This document shows, in pieces, positions 24,869-35,401 of a stretch of 64,000 nt of DNA. Below the pieces are notes generated by a model. It did no database searches. It worked only from the letters and a program-made list of their open reading frames with translations, and was not told the origin of the DNA. This stretch comes from Callaeas wilsoni (taxonomy: Eukaryota; Chordata; Aves; Passeriformes; Callaeidae), in assembly GCA_013398955.1 (NCBI GenBank), contig VWPU01013476.1:21581-85580 (forward strand), read 5' to 3'. Position 1 is the stretch's first letter; every line of letters begins with the position of its first letter. A program made the translations under genes and the position numbers.

Positions 24869-25705
24869 CCAGGAGGAACGGAGAGGAACAGCATGCCCTG
24901 GCCATGGGAAGGGATGCTCTGCTGCTCCGGGTGCAAGCCCAGCACCTGGCCCTGCTCAGGGGATGCCTTATGGAGTGGGGAAGAGGAAAGGGCCAGGGTG
25001 GTAACTTCCTAAGGCAGAAAGAGGAATGTATGCATAGTTCCCTCTTTTACATTAATAATCAATGAGTCTGTGAATACTTCCAAAGGTCTCCTCTCCTGTG
25101 CCAATCTACAGAGGACGTGAGTAGTTCCGGCTCACGCTCCAAGCCTGGCTTTGTTTGAACTGAGGCAGCTCTGGAGATCCTCTTGAGAGTCGGCCAAGAG
25201 ACGATCGTCAGACTAACGCTGCTCTCTGGGGCAGCCGAGCTGCCAGGGATCTTTCTGCTTTACTCTGTGCCCATCTCCCCCCGACTCATAATGAGAGTCC
25301 ACCAGCCTGGATTGTGCTCCTGGGCTCAGCACAACCTCCAGCTGACGGGGCAGTGACTGGAGAACTCTGAGTGTTTGTGAGGGGGAGAGGAGAGAGAGAA
25401 ATCTCATCTGTGCTTGGGACTGACGTGCTAAGCAGACGAGAGCTCTGTGTGTGGGAGAGCTGCCCTGGTTTAATTTGCAACTGTTTGTTCAGATGGCCCA
25501 AGCTCCTGTGTGAGCATGTTCAGTCTTCAGTGGGGACCTGGCTGACCTCTTCCTGGCCCACTTCAGACCAAGAAAATAAAAGCACCTGCATGAGACTTGA
25601 GGTGGGTTTGGGGTGGTGGTGTCACTTAGACCCGCACAGGAAAAACCTTTGGAGAAGAACCAATCGCATCAAAACTGTGTTAGCAATCTCAGAAAACAAA
25701 ACATC

Positions 25706-25711
25706 TTTTAT
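25706..25711 (-). terminator. AMZ1: Candidate AMZ1 polyadenylation signal (AATAAA on the minus strand)
   Basis: TTTATT on the + strand, which reads AATAAA on the coding strand, lies about 90 nt past the AMZ1 stop codon. This would give a short 3' UTR; longer forms cannot be excluded. Confidence 0.5.
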
Positions 25712-25800
25712 TCCTGGGGGAGTTGCTGTTTTTCTACGACAGCAACAACTTGGGGTGAGGAAGGCTGACGTGAGCAAAGCTGGCCCAAGGCAGCCTCAGC

Positions 25801-26370
25801 CTAATTGTCCTCCCACCGCCAGCGATGAGGGGATGATTCCCCTTTGGACAGTTTTCTGGAACTCAGCTTCCTCCGCAAGGAGGAAAATTTGTCTCCAAGA
25901 ACTTTGCGTAGCCCAGTGCTGTCCCTAGCAAAGGGCAGGTCCTTCCTCATAGCAGGCAGCTGTCCTGTAAACATTTCCCACTTAGCCAGGGCGTCCACAG
26001 TCTTGTCCACTTGAGCCAGTTCCTCCTCAGAGACGTTCCTCTCTAGGGCAGCGATGCACATCTCCAGCCACAGCTCGTAATCCTTGATGGTGTCCGTGGC
26101 CTTGGTGTGCCCGGGCAGCCGGGGCTGGCCCTGCGCCTCCGGCACCGAGCTCGGCTGCTCGTCCTGCTCCAGCTCCGGCGCGATGGAGAGGCCCTGGCTG
26201 CAGGTGTCGGGGGTCAGCGGCTCCGACAGCGAGGTCACAGCCTCGGAGTCGTTCTCGCAGCACATCCCAGAGTCAGAGCTGAACGGGAGGATGTCCTCTG
26301 AGGCAGAGAGCTCCGCTGACTCCTGCCTTGGCCACGTGGACAGCACCGTCTGTGTCCAAGCATAGAGCTT
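25801..26370 (-). CDS. AMZ1: AMZ1 coding exon 6 (last)
   Basis: 189 codons, starting KLYAWTQTVLSTW directly after ERYK of the previous exon and ending RWRWEDN then TAG. It encodes the AMZ1-specific C-terminal extension: an acidic, Ser-rich linker with SSDSGMCC, then a conserved block with KWEMFTGQLPAMRK and GLRKVLGDKFSSLRRKLSSR. The phase-0 acceptor ends CCCCACAG. Confidence 0.97.
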   Translation of the reverse strand, partial: KLYAWTQTVLSTWPRQESAELSASEDILPFSSDSGMCCENDSEAVTSLSEPLTPDTCSQGLSIAPELEQDEQPSSVPEAQGQPRLPGHTKATDTIKDYELWLEMCIAALERNVSEEELAQVDKTVDALAKWEMFTGQLPAMRKDLPFARDSTGLRKVLGDKFSSLRRKLSSRKLSKGESSPHRWRWEDN

Positions 26371-29300
26371 CTGTGGGGAGAGGAGAAAGGTTTCATTGTG
26401 GAGGATGAGAGACACCAGTTACACATTTCCCAGTGTTTGCCAGGTAAACCTATTTATCTTGGGTGGCTCAGCTGTAGCTGCCACGGTCCTCTCTGCCAGA
26501 CAATGGGTTCAGACAACTCCTGGGGACCCTACAAAGCAGGGGCTTTTTCTTGTCCCATTTTCTTGGACTGTGGCAGAGCTGCCTCCAGTCAAATGTGGAC
26601 TTTATCTGCCCTGTTACTGAAGGTGGTAGGAGAAAACTGCACCAGATCACTCTCTGCTGTGTGAATGTGGTCTCCAGGAGAGGCAAACCAACGCCTCTCC
26701 AGAGGAAACTGTGTCATTATAAAAGCTCCTGAGATAGTGGTGAAGAATTGTGTTTCATCATGTTGTTAATGCCTGTGGTAACACGTATTTTATTCCCAAG
26801 AACAGCTCTTCCCCTCCCGAGCTGAAGTGAACAAGTGGGAAGGCTGGCTCCAGGAAAGAATTAATGAAAGGAAAATGTCTGAGACAATTTCCTTTTTAAA
26901 TACTAGATGCCACAATGAGGCATATAACGGGTTGCTCCTGGCACATTTATTCTTATCCTTTGGGAAATGAACCGCAGTACTCCAGTCATCCCTGGCTAAA
27001 AGGTGATCTCGTCTGCCTTGTTTACAGTGTTGGGGGTTTTTTGTGTGTGTTTTTCAGTTTTTCACACCCCTCTGGCCTATTTCTTCATCTTTACTTTGTG
27101 TAGCTTCCAGTGATCCATTTCCCAAGCCCCCCGGATGCTCAGCAGTGACAGGATTAGCCTGGGCTGTCCCCATGTTGTGCCAGGCACGGCGCTGGGCGCG
27201 TCCCTGCTCAGCTCAGGGGGAGCCGCAGTGTTGGAGGAGCAGGCAGGAGATTCCCAGCCCTGCACAGCTCCCTTCCCTCACAGCCCCCCGCTGCTCCCTC
27301 CCCCTTCCCTCCTCTATTGCTCTCTCTTCAGGCAAGTGACAGAAAGGATAAAGAGCTCAAATTGAGTGGGTGGGAGAAATCGGCCCTGCTTCTCATTTCA
27401 GTCTGAGCATGGAGCCTCGGGGAAGAATTTCGTTCAGGAATAAAATGGACTCTTTCAGCTTAGTTAATCCACCCTGCCCCCTCCCTCTGGGGCAAGAAAA
27501 ACTGTAAAGGGACAACTTTTCTCCTGCCTCGTCCCACCTCCAGCGGCCCTTCCCTCCCTCTGGGTTTATCCAACAAAGGCGGCGCCAGAAGCTGCAGTGG
27601 GAGCTGGGCTAGTGGAGGGGACAGCAAAGCTACTGGAAAGCTGCAAGCAGCCCAGGACTTTGTAATGGCTCTAAATTCCCAGGAACAGTGAATCTGGGAA
27701 GGAATCCCAGTTGCTACTTAGGCCAATTCCCAAGAATTAAAAAGGCTGTGGAGATGTGGATGTTCCAACAGTACATTTGAGTTATTCAAGGCAAAAAAAA
27801 AGGGCATGATCGACTCAGGATCACTACCTGAATTCCCAGAATCTCTTCAGTCTCTCATTCTTTGGGTGGCTTGTTCATTTGAACTTTGGGTGGGTTTGAA
27901 GGGCTGCAGCCTCTTACGCTCTCCTGTTTAACCAGGAAGGGATGACCACTGTGTGGGTTTTGTTTACATGCAGGCAAGAGCAGCTAAGTGGGTGTTCACC
28001 CCAAGGATGTCACTGAGACCTGCTGTCTGTGTGTGTGGCCACTGCAAGCTCATCCAGCCACTACATGAGGACAGCCTGGGATGCTGCAGAAGCAGCAGGT
28101 GGAAATGTGGAAATGTTGATTGTGGTGGGGAAACACCAGGAGAATTAACTTGCTTTCCGTTTTCAACATGACTCATGCTGGAAGAAGCAGCTGGGATGAA
28201 AAAATGGAGTGTGTATCGGAGTGCAACTCGGACTAATAAATTAAAGGGGCTCTTTCTGCTGCATAAGGACTGATTTCCTGCCCCACGTGCTCCTCTGCCT
28301 GTAACCACGTCTCAGCTCCAGATTTGAGCAGTGTTACCTGCTGCTGCCGAGGCACAGCAGGTCTGGCGTTTCCTGTGGTTATTATCAGTGTCTGAAGCTC
28401 TTTTGTGGCAGGTGGGGATCTGTGATATATTTCCAAGAGGAAATGTGACTTCAGACTTGCACTTAACGTGCTTGGCAAGTTAACTTTGCTCTCTGTTACT
28501 GTATTGGAATGCTTTCTGCTCTCTTCTGTCAGGTCCCTTAATTATTTAATTAATCTCTGGCATTTGTCTCCTCTCAACGTTATGGCAAAGCCTCTTACAG
28601 AGATTATCACAGCTCTCTTACACCAGCTTGTACTGTATCTAGCTGAGCTTTGCCTTCTCGAAGAAGCAGATGTGACATTTGGCAAGTGTATCATTGCTTC
28701 AGGTTTGTGTTCCCTGTCACCAGAGGATGCTGAGCCAATTACAATCTTCACTGCAGGTGTAAGGGCAAAAATGTTCTAGAAAAGCTTAATGCAGGTGGCA
28801 GTTCTGTTCTAGAAAGCACTGGCTGGATGCTGACAGGCTGGGTGTTTAAATAAAGCAGAATTTATTCCTCTGGTGGTCTGGGCAATTTAGACACCTCTCA
28901 GACAGAAGCAGGGACCAAAGAGCCACAGAGTCAGAGAAGCATTTGGCAGCACCACAGATAAGTAGGAAAACCACAAAAAATGTGTGTTTCCCCACACTCT
29001 TTGCCACGCTTCTATGTATCTGATTCCCCACTGAATGAAACTAGAGGCATCTCCTTTCTCATTCTGCTCATATCTTGTTAAGAATACAACCCACAGACTT
29101 TACAACAGGCAGCCGTGGAAAATCCCACCTCTGAACATGATGTGTGTCATACAGGAATCACAACCGGGGAGATGATGGGTGCTGAGTGAGAATGGTGACA
29201 TTATTTCTATTCCATCAACCATTTAGCTACTGAATCCTGTTTTTTAGACAGCTGAGGTAGAAAACCCTTTCAGGAGCTGAGGGCGTGTTAGCACTGTTCC

Positions 29301-32300
29301 TGATCTGTCTCAATGTGGTGTTAGGAGTTGTAAGGGTGGGAGAAAAGACACAAAAGATGAGTCTGGGATTACCCTCATTTGTTGGGGGTAATAATTTGGG
29401 ATCCTTTCTCATAAATTTAAACAAAGGAACTGCAGCGAAGTACACAGTTAATGTTTCCTCCCTGTTCCCAGCAGCCCCAGAGAGGCAAAAATCCAGGGTG
29501 GCACAGGAAAGGGTGTAGCTGTAGGAATCCCTGCACTCACTGCTGCTCCTGCTTGCAGTCTGCCTGCCCTCCCCACTTGGTTTTTGGGAGCAGGAAAATG
29601 TGGTTGGACTGTGGCAGTGTCCCTTGGGAAGAGCCAAAAGCCCTGGAGCTTGTGCAAAGTGCTTTGTTGGTCAGAACCTGTGTAGAACACCCCTGCGTTC
29701 AGGTGTGAGCTGCTGCCTCAGCACCTCGCACTGAGAGCTCCTGAGAGCCTTCACCACGCTGCTGCAGCACCTTCAGTGCTGGGTTTGGGCTGAGCCCCCC
29801 GTCCCTGCCCTGCCCCTGCTCCAGGAGGGACTGGGGGATCGGGTCCCACCTTGTAGCGCTCGATGAGTTTGAAGCCCACGACGTGCTGCAGCTTCCGCAG
29901 GCAGATGGGACACGGCTCCAGGGGCCGCAGCAGGGCCTCGTCCAGGCTCAGGGCGCCCTGCATGATGCACTGCAGCCAGCGGCACGTCCCCAGCCCTATC
30001 AGGTGGCAGATCTCGTGACAGGTCACCTTTCAGGGAAGCAAAGATCACAGCAGTGCGTGGTCATTCCTGTTTCCGCTGCCCCCTCCTCTTCCTCCTCTGC
30101 TGTTGCACCTTCCCTGCTCCCTGGCAGTCTAACCAACCAAGTGCTCAGCAATGGCACTCCTCCAGCCTAGGCTTTTCCAAGGTGATAGGAGAACCTGGCT
30201 GCCTCTTCCCAGCTCCATGTTTGTGTTGTGGAGAAGGAAGGGTGGGTGTGGGGGAGGCAGATGTGGGAAGCCCTGTAGGCAGCATGTTTGGAGCTGTGGG
30301 GCAGTGCTGCCACCGCTCTCCTCGAGGACAATTTGCTGTTTGGATATTTTTTGTTGATTTTTTTTAAGGAGGAAAAGCAGTCCCACTGGGGCCTGAAAAG
30401 AGCAACACAGCCTGTGTGAGAAATGTGCAAGAAGCTATTGGCAATAACAGATCTGGGTCCTTCCAGAACAGACTCCATTAGCATTTGTGCCAAAGCGAAA
30501 AGCTGAGCTGGAGTTAGTTGGCCAAACACGACTGCCTTGGGAACTGGCAACTGTGGAAAGGCTGAGGATGGAGGATTCCTCTCCTTCTCCCACTGCCACT
30601 TAATATCATTTGAAATTATTACAGAAAGAGACCTCACACTAGAAAATCCTGAGCAAATACCAGGGGAGCAAAGGGAGCAGGCTTCGAAGGTGCTGGTGTG
30701 ACTGCTCTGTGTGGGCCAGCTTTGGGAGGAACTCTGGAAGCAGAGCTGGAATATGGCAGATGTTGGGATGAGGGGGGACAGCACTCATGAAAAGGATGTG
30801 TTGGAGGCGAGGGGGAGTTAAGGGCATCTGCATACAAATACAAGTGCAAGCTTGGCTGAGGTATTATTCTCATCCATCCATTTAACAGGGCTGGCACCCG
30901 GACCCCTCCCCTTACAGATGCCAATGTCTGAGGAAGACAGAGTCACCCTTTCTAGCCATCTGTTAGTTACACACAGCTCCACCAGACATTCTGATTAACC
31001 TCCAAATAATGTATCAGCCCTGCTGTGTCTGACAAGAAACATACTCAGGATTATACAAGCACGAGCCTGGGAGTTGGGCAGAGTTGTTTCAGTGCTGCTC
31101 CATGACATAACCGGGTTTAGTGGAAGGTGTCCCTGCCCATGGCAGGGGTTTGGAACGAGATGGTCTTTAAGGTCCCTTCCAACCCAAACCATTCTGTGAT
31201 TCTATGAGCAAGTCCTGTAGGCTCCCCATAACTGATGTTGTCATTTGCTCCAGCGGTGAGGGGAGTAGGAGTTGTCTATGCAGTGCACTAAAATGCAAGC
31301 TCTTTATGTCTGAATTCAGTGTGGGCTTAGCTGTGATTGCCTGTGCTTCTGGGAGCAAAGTCTCATGGCTGCTTCACTGGGCTGAGGCATGGGTCCTGCC
31401 CTGGCCTGAAATATGTAACCCTACACAGGAAGAAACATGGGGTGCAGGAGATTGCTGGTCCTACCTTACAGCACTGGACCATCTCCTGGGCACTGAACTG
31501 CAAGGTCCGGTCTCTGCCCTCCTTGCTGACTTCACACAGCTCTTCCTTCTGCGTGGGTGGGTTCAAGCTGCCACAGCCAGCCTGGGTGAAATCCCCAGAA
31601 AACCTGGCAAAGCTGCAGACTCCCACTTCTGTGAAGAGAGGGGAGTACAAGTCAGGCATCTGCTCTTTTACAACTGTCTCTCACTTTAGGCAGCAGGAAA
31701 ATACAGCTATGAGAGCACAGTCCAGCTGAGCACACAGGGTGTGATGAGACCCGCTCCCCAAAAGGTTTGTACCATCTCAGTTACCTCTGTCTGGATCAGG
31801 AGCCCCAATCCCCCTAATTTTAAATTGGGAAAACCTAGTTCCTCTTATCAGGGAATAATGTGTTAAGGATAAGTTTGGGCTATCTGAGTCTCACAGGGAA
31901 GGCTTTTTGGTACAGTGCTGCCTTATTCACATGCTGTGCTGGATCACCATGGGACACCAATCCCACCTTGTCCTGGCAGGAATTTGCTGAATGTGAAGCT
32001 CCAGGTCTCACATGGGTAAAGGTCCAGCAGAGTGAGTCCAAGGACACACAGGGCATCCATGGGCTTGTTGTTCTTCAGGAAATTCAGGATCCCATCTGGA
32101 CAAATACAAGAGAGATGTTCATTTAAATAAAGAATCCCTGGAAGGCACAGAGCCAGAATTTCTGCTGCTTATGGGGAGGAGGATGTAATCCAAGCCCCAA
32201 ACAGGCAGAGCTGCTGGATTCATCATCTCAAGTGGAGAACCATGGCTCTGTAGTCTGTCCCTCAAATCAGAGAAGACTTGACTTTGGAAGTGGTGCTGAG

Positions 32301-34049
32301 CACAGCGTTGAAGCAGAGATCCTGGTGAATTCAGTACTAACCCATGGAAATGAGCACCTGGGAGCAGAATTCCCCTACAGGCATTTCAGAACTGAGCTGG
32401 AACAGCCCCAGGGCTGCAGGGCTGGGTCTGTGCTGAGCATGTGATGCCTGTGGTACCTGCAAACATCTCATTCCAGGCGGATGTTTGTGCAGTGAAAGTT
32501 TGGCAGCTGGCAAACCCGTTCCCCTGGGGAACTGTGTGACACTTGAACCCAAATTTCCTATCATGAAAGGCCTGTGAGTTCCCCCCCTGCACCACCCAGG
32601 CCAATCATTTACTTTGGCTCTGGATAGGGATTGGGAGAACTCGGGCTGCACCAAATCAACAGAGTCTTCCCACAGAGCTGATCCGATCGCTTTGCAGAGC
32701 TGGACCTAAACATAATAGCAGTGAAAAATACAAACAGCAGAGGAAAATATGATGAAAGTCACTTTGTTTTTTATTCCTGTTTCCAGCCTCAAAGCCCTGG
32801 GCTTTCCATGGGAACAGGATTTCTCCCTTTTCACTCCCTTCCTCATCCCCTCCCTGCTCAGGCAATGAAGGGCTGTGTCAGGCATTTCCTAAGGGAGAAC
32901 TCATGCCCGTGGGCCAGGCCGGTGTCTCTGTGGGCTCCCTGCTGCCGGGTCCTTCCTCACCTGCGTGGAGCTGCACCCTGTCCGAGTCCCGGCTGTGGCG
33001 GAAGCAGCAGTGAATGGAAGAGACGGGGATGGAGGGAAGGCACTTCACACGCAGACCCAGGAAGAAAGACTCCACGCAGCTCTGGAGGGAGTCCAGCAGC
33101 GAGAGCCCGGCGGGCCCTTCGATTAAGTCTGAGGAGAGAAGCTCTCTTATCAGTCCCTTAAAGCCAGGGGGAACATAAGGGTCTGAAGGGGTTTTGTGGG
33201 ATTGGCCACAGCAAGTGGGGAGGGGGCAGGCTGGTTCGTTCTGGAGTTAATTGCTTACTCTGGGATGTGGTGGACACCTCTGGGTGGTTATGGATATAGA
33301 GGAGAAGAGGGAGCTCTTCCTGAGAGGTTGCTCAAGGCGTTAGTAGGCTCTCATTAGCAGAGCAGATGTGCTGGAAGGTTGTCTCCTGTTTAAGTTGTGC
33401 AGAATGATTACCGTGGGAACGGGTGGCTGTGTTTAATGAACCGTCAGAGACAGACCTCCAGAAATGCTGGTTTTTCCAGCATCATTTCATATTTTGATAT
33501 ACATATATGCATAAATCCACAGCAAGCCTCACCCAGGGGCACACATACCATTTATATGGCAGGTCTACCATCATGGCTTGTGACTCTGGACTGGGGGCAT
33601 GTCAGGGCATGCCTGCCACACTTGTCTCTGCTGTGGCCATTGCATTTTGCAGGTGAGTTTTTAGAGGAGGGTGTTAGCAGCACTCAGCACCACCCACAGC
33701 CCTCCTGCGTCTCCCCAGGCGGCCCAGCCAAGATTCCCCCATTACCTATAGGCTGCAGGTAAATGTGCTTTCGACAGAAGTTCTGCTTCCTCCTCAGCAT
33801 GGCGTGGTAGAACGTCTCGAAGTCCTCGGGGGCATCGGGGTGGCTGAGCAGCCAGTCGAAGGCCGTGCGGATGAGCAGCGTGCAGAACAGCGTCCGCTGG
33901 GGGTTGTAGGCCTCGGACAGGAACAGCTTCTCCGCCCTGGAGAAGGCCTTGGCGTAGAGCTCCTGCAGCGCGGGGTTGGTGGAGATGAGCGCGTCCTTCA
34001 GAGCGCGGGGCCCGAAGCTGAACTCCTGCGCGTGTTTGCACTGCAGCAT
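25801..34049 (-). CDS. AMZ1: Archaemetzincin-1 (archaelysin family metallopeptidase 1), complete CDS
   Basis: Coding exons on the minus strand: 33746-34049, 32961-33128, 31967-32095, 31465-31628, 29850-30026, 25801-26370. All junctions are GT-AG and the phases agree, giving 503 codons (human AMZ1 is about 498 as I recall). The protein is a zinc-dependent aminopeptidase-like metzincin, thought to be cytosolic. The start MLQCKHAQEFSFG matches the human N-terminus and has a good Kozak context; an in-frame ATG further upstream is in the intron. The metalloprotease core HEICHLIGLGTC (259-270) is followed by CRWLQCIM and CPIC (295-298), the cysteine pattern typical of archaemetzincins. The position of the usual third zinc-binding His is Thr269. 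The C-terminal region has a conserved SDSGMCCENDSE segment and a basic tail rich in Ser, Arg and Lys. I chose AMZ1 over AMZ2 because of the long C-terminal extension and the neighbouring GNA12. Confidence 0.96.
26371..29849 (-). other. AMZ1: AMZ1 intron 5
   Basis: About 3.5 kb of intron with no repeat family I recognise and only short chance open frames. Confidence 0.85.
29850..30026 (-). CDS. AMZ1: AMZ1 coding exon 5 (catalytic zinc-binding exon)
   Basis: 59 codons, phase 0 at both ends, residues 256-314. It contains the whole metzincin active-site segment: HEICH (259-263), Gly266, then CRWLQC with the Met-turn methionine in CIMQ, and the CPIC pair. The exon ends at GFKLIERYK. Confidence 0.98.
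31107..31206 (+). mobile_element. CR1-type LINE 3' end fragment
   Basis: A run with the typical CR1 3' terminal text, including GGAAGGTGTCCCTGCCCATG, TTTAAGGTCCCTTCCAACCC and the terminal CCATTCTGTGATTCTATGA octamer-repeat tail. It is 5'-truncated and lies in the AMZ1 intron between exons 4 and 5, antisense to the gene. Confidence 0.92.
31465..31628 (-). CDS. AMZ1: AMZ1 coding exon 4
   Basis: 164 nt, phase 1 to phase 0, residues 201-255, from EVGVCSFARFSGDF to EMVQCCK. The middle (AGCGSLNPPTQ and following) is variable in the family. The end leads directly into the catalytic helix encoded by the next exon. Confidence 0.97.
31967..32095 (-). CDS. AMZ1: AMZ1 coding exon 3
   Basis: 129 nt, phase 1 at both ends, residues 158-200, reading DGILNFLKNNKP, DALCVLGLTLLDLYPCE and FTFSKFLPGQ. 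Highly similar to the human protein in this stretch. It has no open frame long enough to show up without splicing. Confidence 0.97.
32961..33128 (-). CDS. AMZ1: AMZ1 coding exon 2
   Basis: 168 nt, phase 1 at both ends, residues 102-157, from DLIEGPAGLSLLDSLQSC through ESFFLGLRVKCLPS to RDSDRVQLHA. The donor is GTGAGG. Confidence 0.97.
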
Positions 34050-34060
34050 GGCGGGGGCTC
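33746..34060 (-). CDS. AMZ1: AMZ1 first coding exon (with 11 nt of 5' UTR)
   Basis: The acceptor CCTCCCGCAG is followed by GAGCCCCCGCC and then the ATG at 34049-34047. Residues 1-101 read MLQCKHAQEFSFGPRALKD through the conserved YNPQRTLFCTLLIRTAFDWL to RKHIYLQPI, leaving one base for the next exon. Because an acceptor directly precedes the ATG, at least one non-coding exon must lie upstream. Confidence 0.96.
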
Positions 34061-35385
34061 CTGCGGGAGGGGACAGGGCCATGGGCACCGGCCTCGCCAG
34101 CGCCGGGACACCTTCTCACGCGTGGCTCTGCCAGCAGTTGGCTCCAACCGGCCAGCTCTAGGGTTTGATGGGGTTCTGTAAACGCCGTGCACTGCGCTGG
34201 CCTGGAGCCCTATGTGTGGGAGTGGCTGTTACGGGGTTCCCTACATCCCCGTGAGTGTCACTGGCTCAGGAACCCTGTGCCAGGAGGTGGTGCTCAAGAA
34301 TGCACCGCCCCAAAATGCTGCCGGGTGTCTGGAGTCAACCACGTGGCTTGACTGGTTTGGGGGGTTTTTGGTGCTCTATCCTGAAGCCCCAATAAGATGG
34401 GAAATATCTCTGAGTGTGTTGCACTGATTGCACTGGGCCTTGTAGGATGTGGAAAGGTGGTGCTCCTATTTGCTTGGGAGAAATGACACACCCATGGAAT
34501 AGGTCCATGTCAGGAACAAAGAGGTTGATATTGGTCTTTATCTATCGTTCAGAAGCCTAAACTTCTGACTTACCTAACACCAGTGAAAGCAGCCGTTCAC
34601 TGCTCTGCTGACCATTTTGTCTAACAGCTTTTAATCCTCAGGTATTATCCCGGGGCGTCGGCTGGCTCCCAGTGCTGTTGTCAGGCCCCAGGATTTGGGG
34701 AGGTTTGCCCAGCCAAGGTGGGACCTGCTGTGTGAGGCCTGCATGTGCTGGTGGTGCCTGTCTAGCAGAGCACGCTCGGGCCCACAGCCATCCCGTCCCT
34801 TCGTGAATAGCTTCATGTCACACTGTGTTAGCATCAGCAGCGCTGGGGATGATGTCAAGTGGTAAATAAAGGGCAAATGAAAGCCCACAGCACAAAGAAA
34901 CTAATTTGGAGCATCCTGTAAATATCCTCTCCAGGGTCCTTTCTAAGGCCAGCGTTCTCCAAAGCTGCAGAAGTCAAGCACCTGTTTCCCACTGCAGTTT
35001 ATGCACTCGGGGAGGTGCCAGTAAACACCTTGGGGAGAGGGAAGAAAAAGAGGAAACAAAGCACAGCCCCTGGGACTAATCTATGTCTGGATTTTTCCAA
35101 AGACATTATTTTTTTTTGTGAGGAGATCATGCCAAGCAGAACTGGAGCATTTTGGAGCAGTGCTTTAGGCTTTTTGCCTCCTACAGGTAAGTGCTCCACC
35201 TGTACACAGCAGAATGAGAAATTCAGGGTATGTATGCACAAAAGCACAGGGTTTCTAGGAATAAGTGTTACCTTCTTCTAGGCAAGTTCATAGTAACTAA
35301 AAAGGAGCCAGACAAGCTTTCTGGGTGGACACCAAATGCATCAGCTGCTGACCATCACTGCTCTAACAGCAGCACTCAATCACAG

Positions 35386-35401
35386 AAAAAAAAAAAAAAA
35401 A
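35386..35401. repeat. Poly(A) tract
   Basis: Sixteen consecutive A residues. It could be the tail of an old retroposed copy, but the preceding bases do not resemble CR1 or a processed gene, so it is called simply as a homopolymer. Confidence 0.9.

Larger units (their letters stand above)
15181..25705. other. Intergenic region between the 3' ends of GNA12 and AMZ1
   Basis: About 10.5 kb separates the tail-to-tail genes GNA12 (+) and AMZ1 (-). No known protein gene is recognisable. Contents: four splice-flanked, phase-compatible segments on the + strand (15444-20460, see findings), a 52-bp minisatellite (22741-22948), a CpG-rich patch (about 24190-24450) and a MEF2/TATA-like decamer at 24859. 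The remaining sequence shows only short spurious open frames. Confidence 0.75.

Noticed and set aside
30167..30784. Minus-strand open frame of 205 codons
   Set aside because: Lies in the AMZ1 intron between exons 4 and 5; Ser/Pro/His-rich with no family resemblance and not in phase with the neighbouring exons.
25801..34049. Identity as AMZ2 instead of AMZ1
   Set aside because: AMZ2 is shorter and keeps the third histidine; this protein has the long AMZ1-type C-terminal extension.
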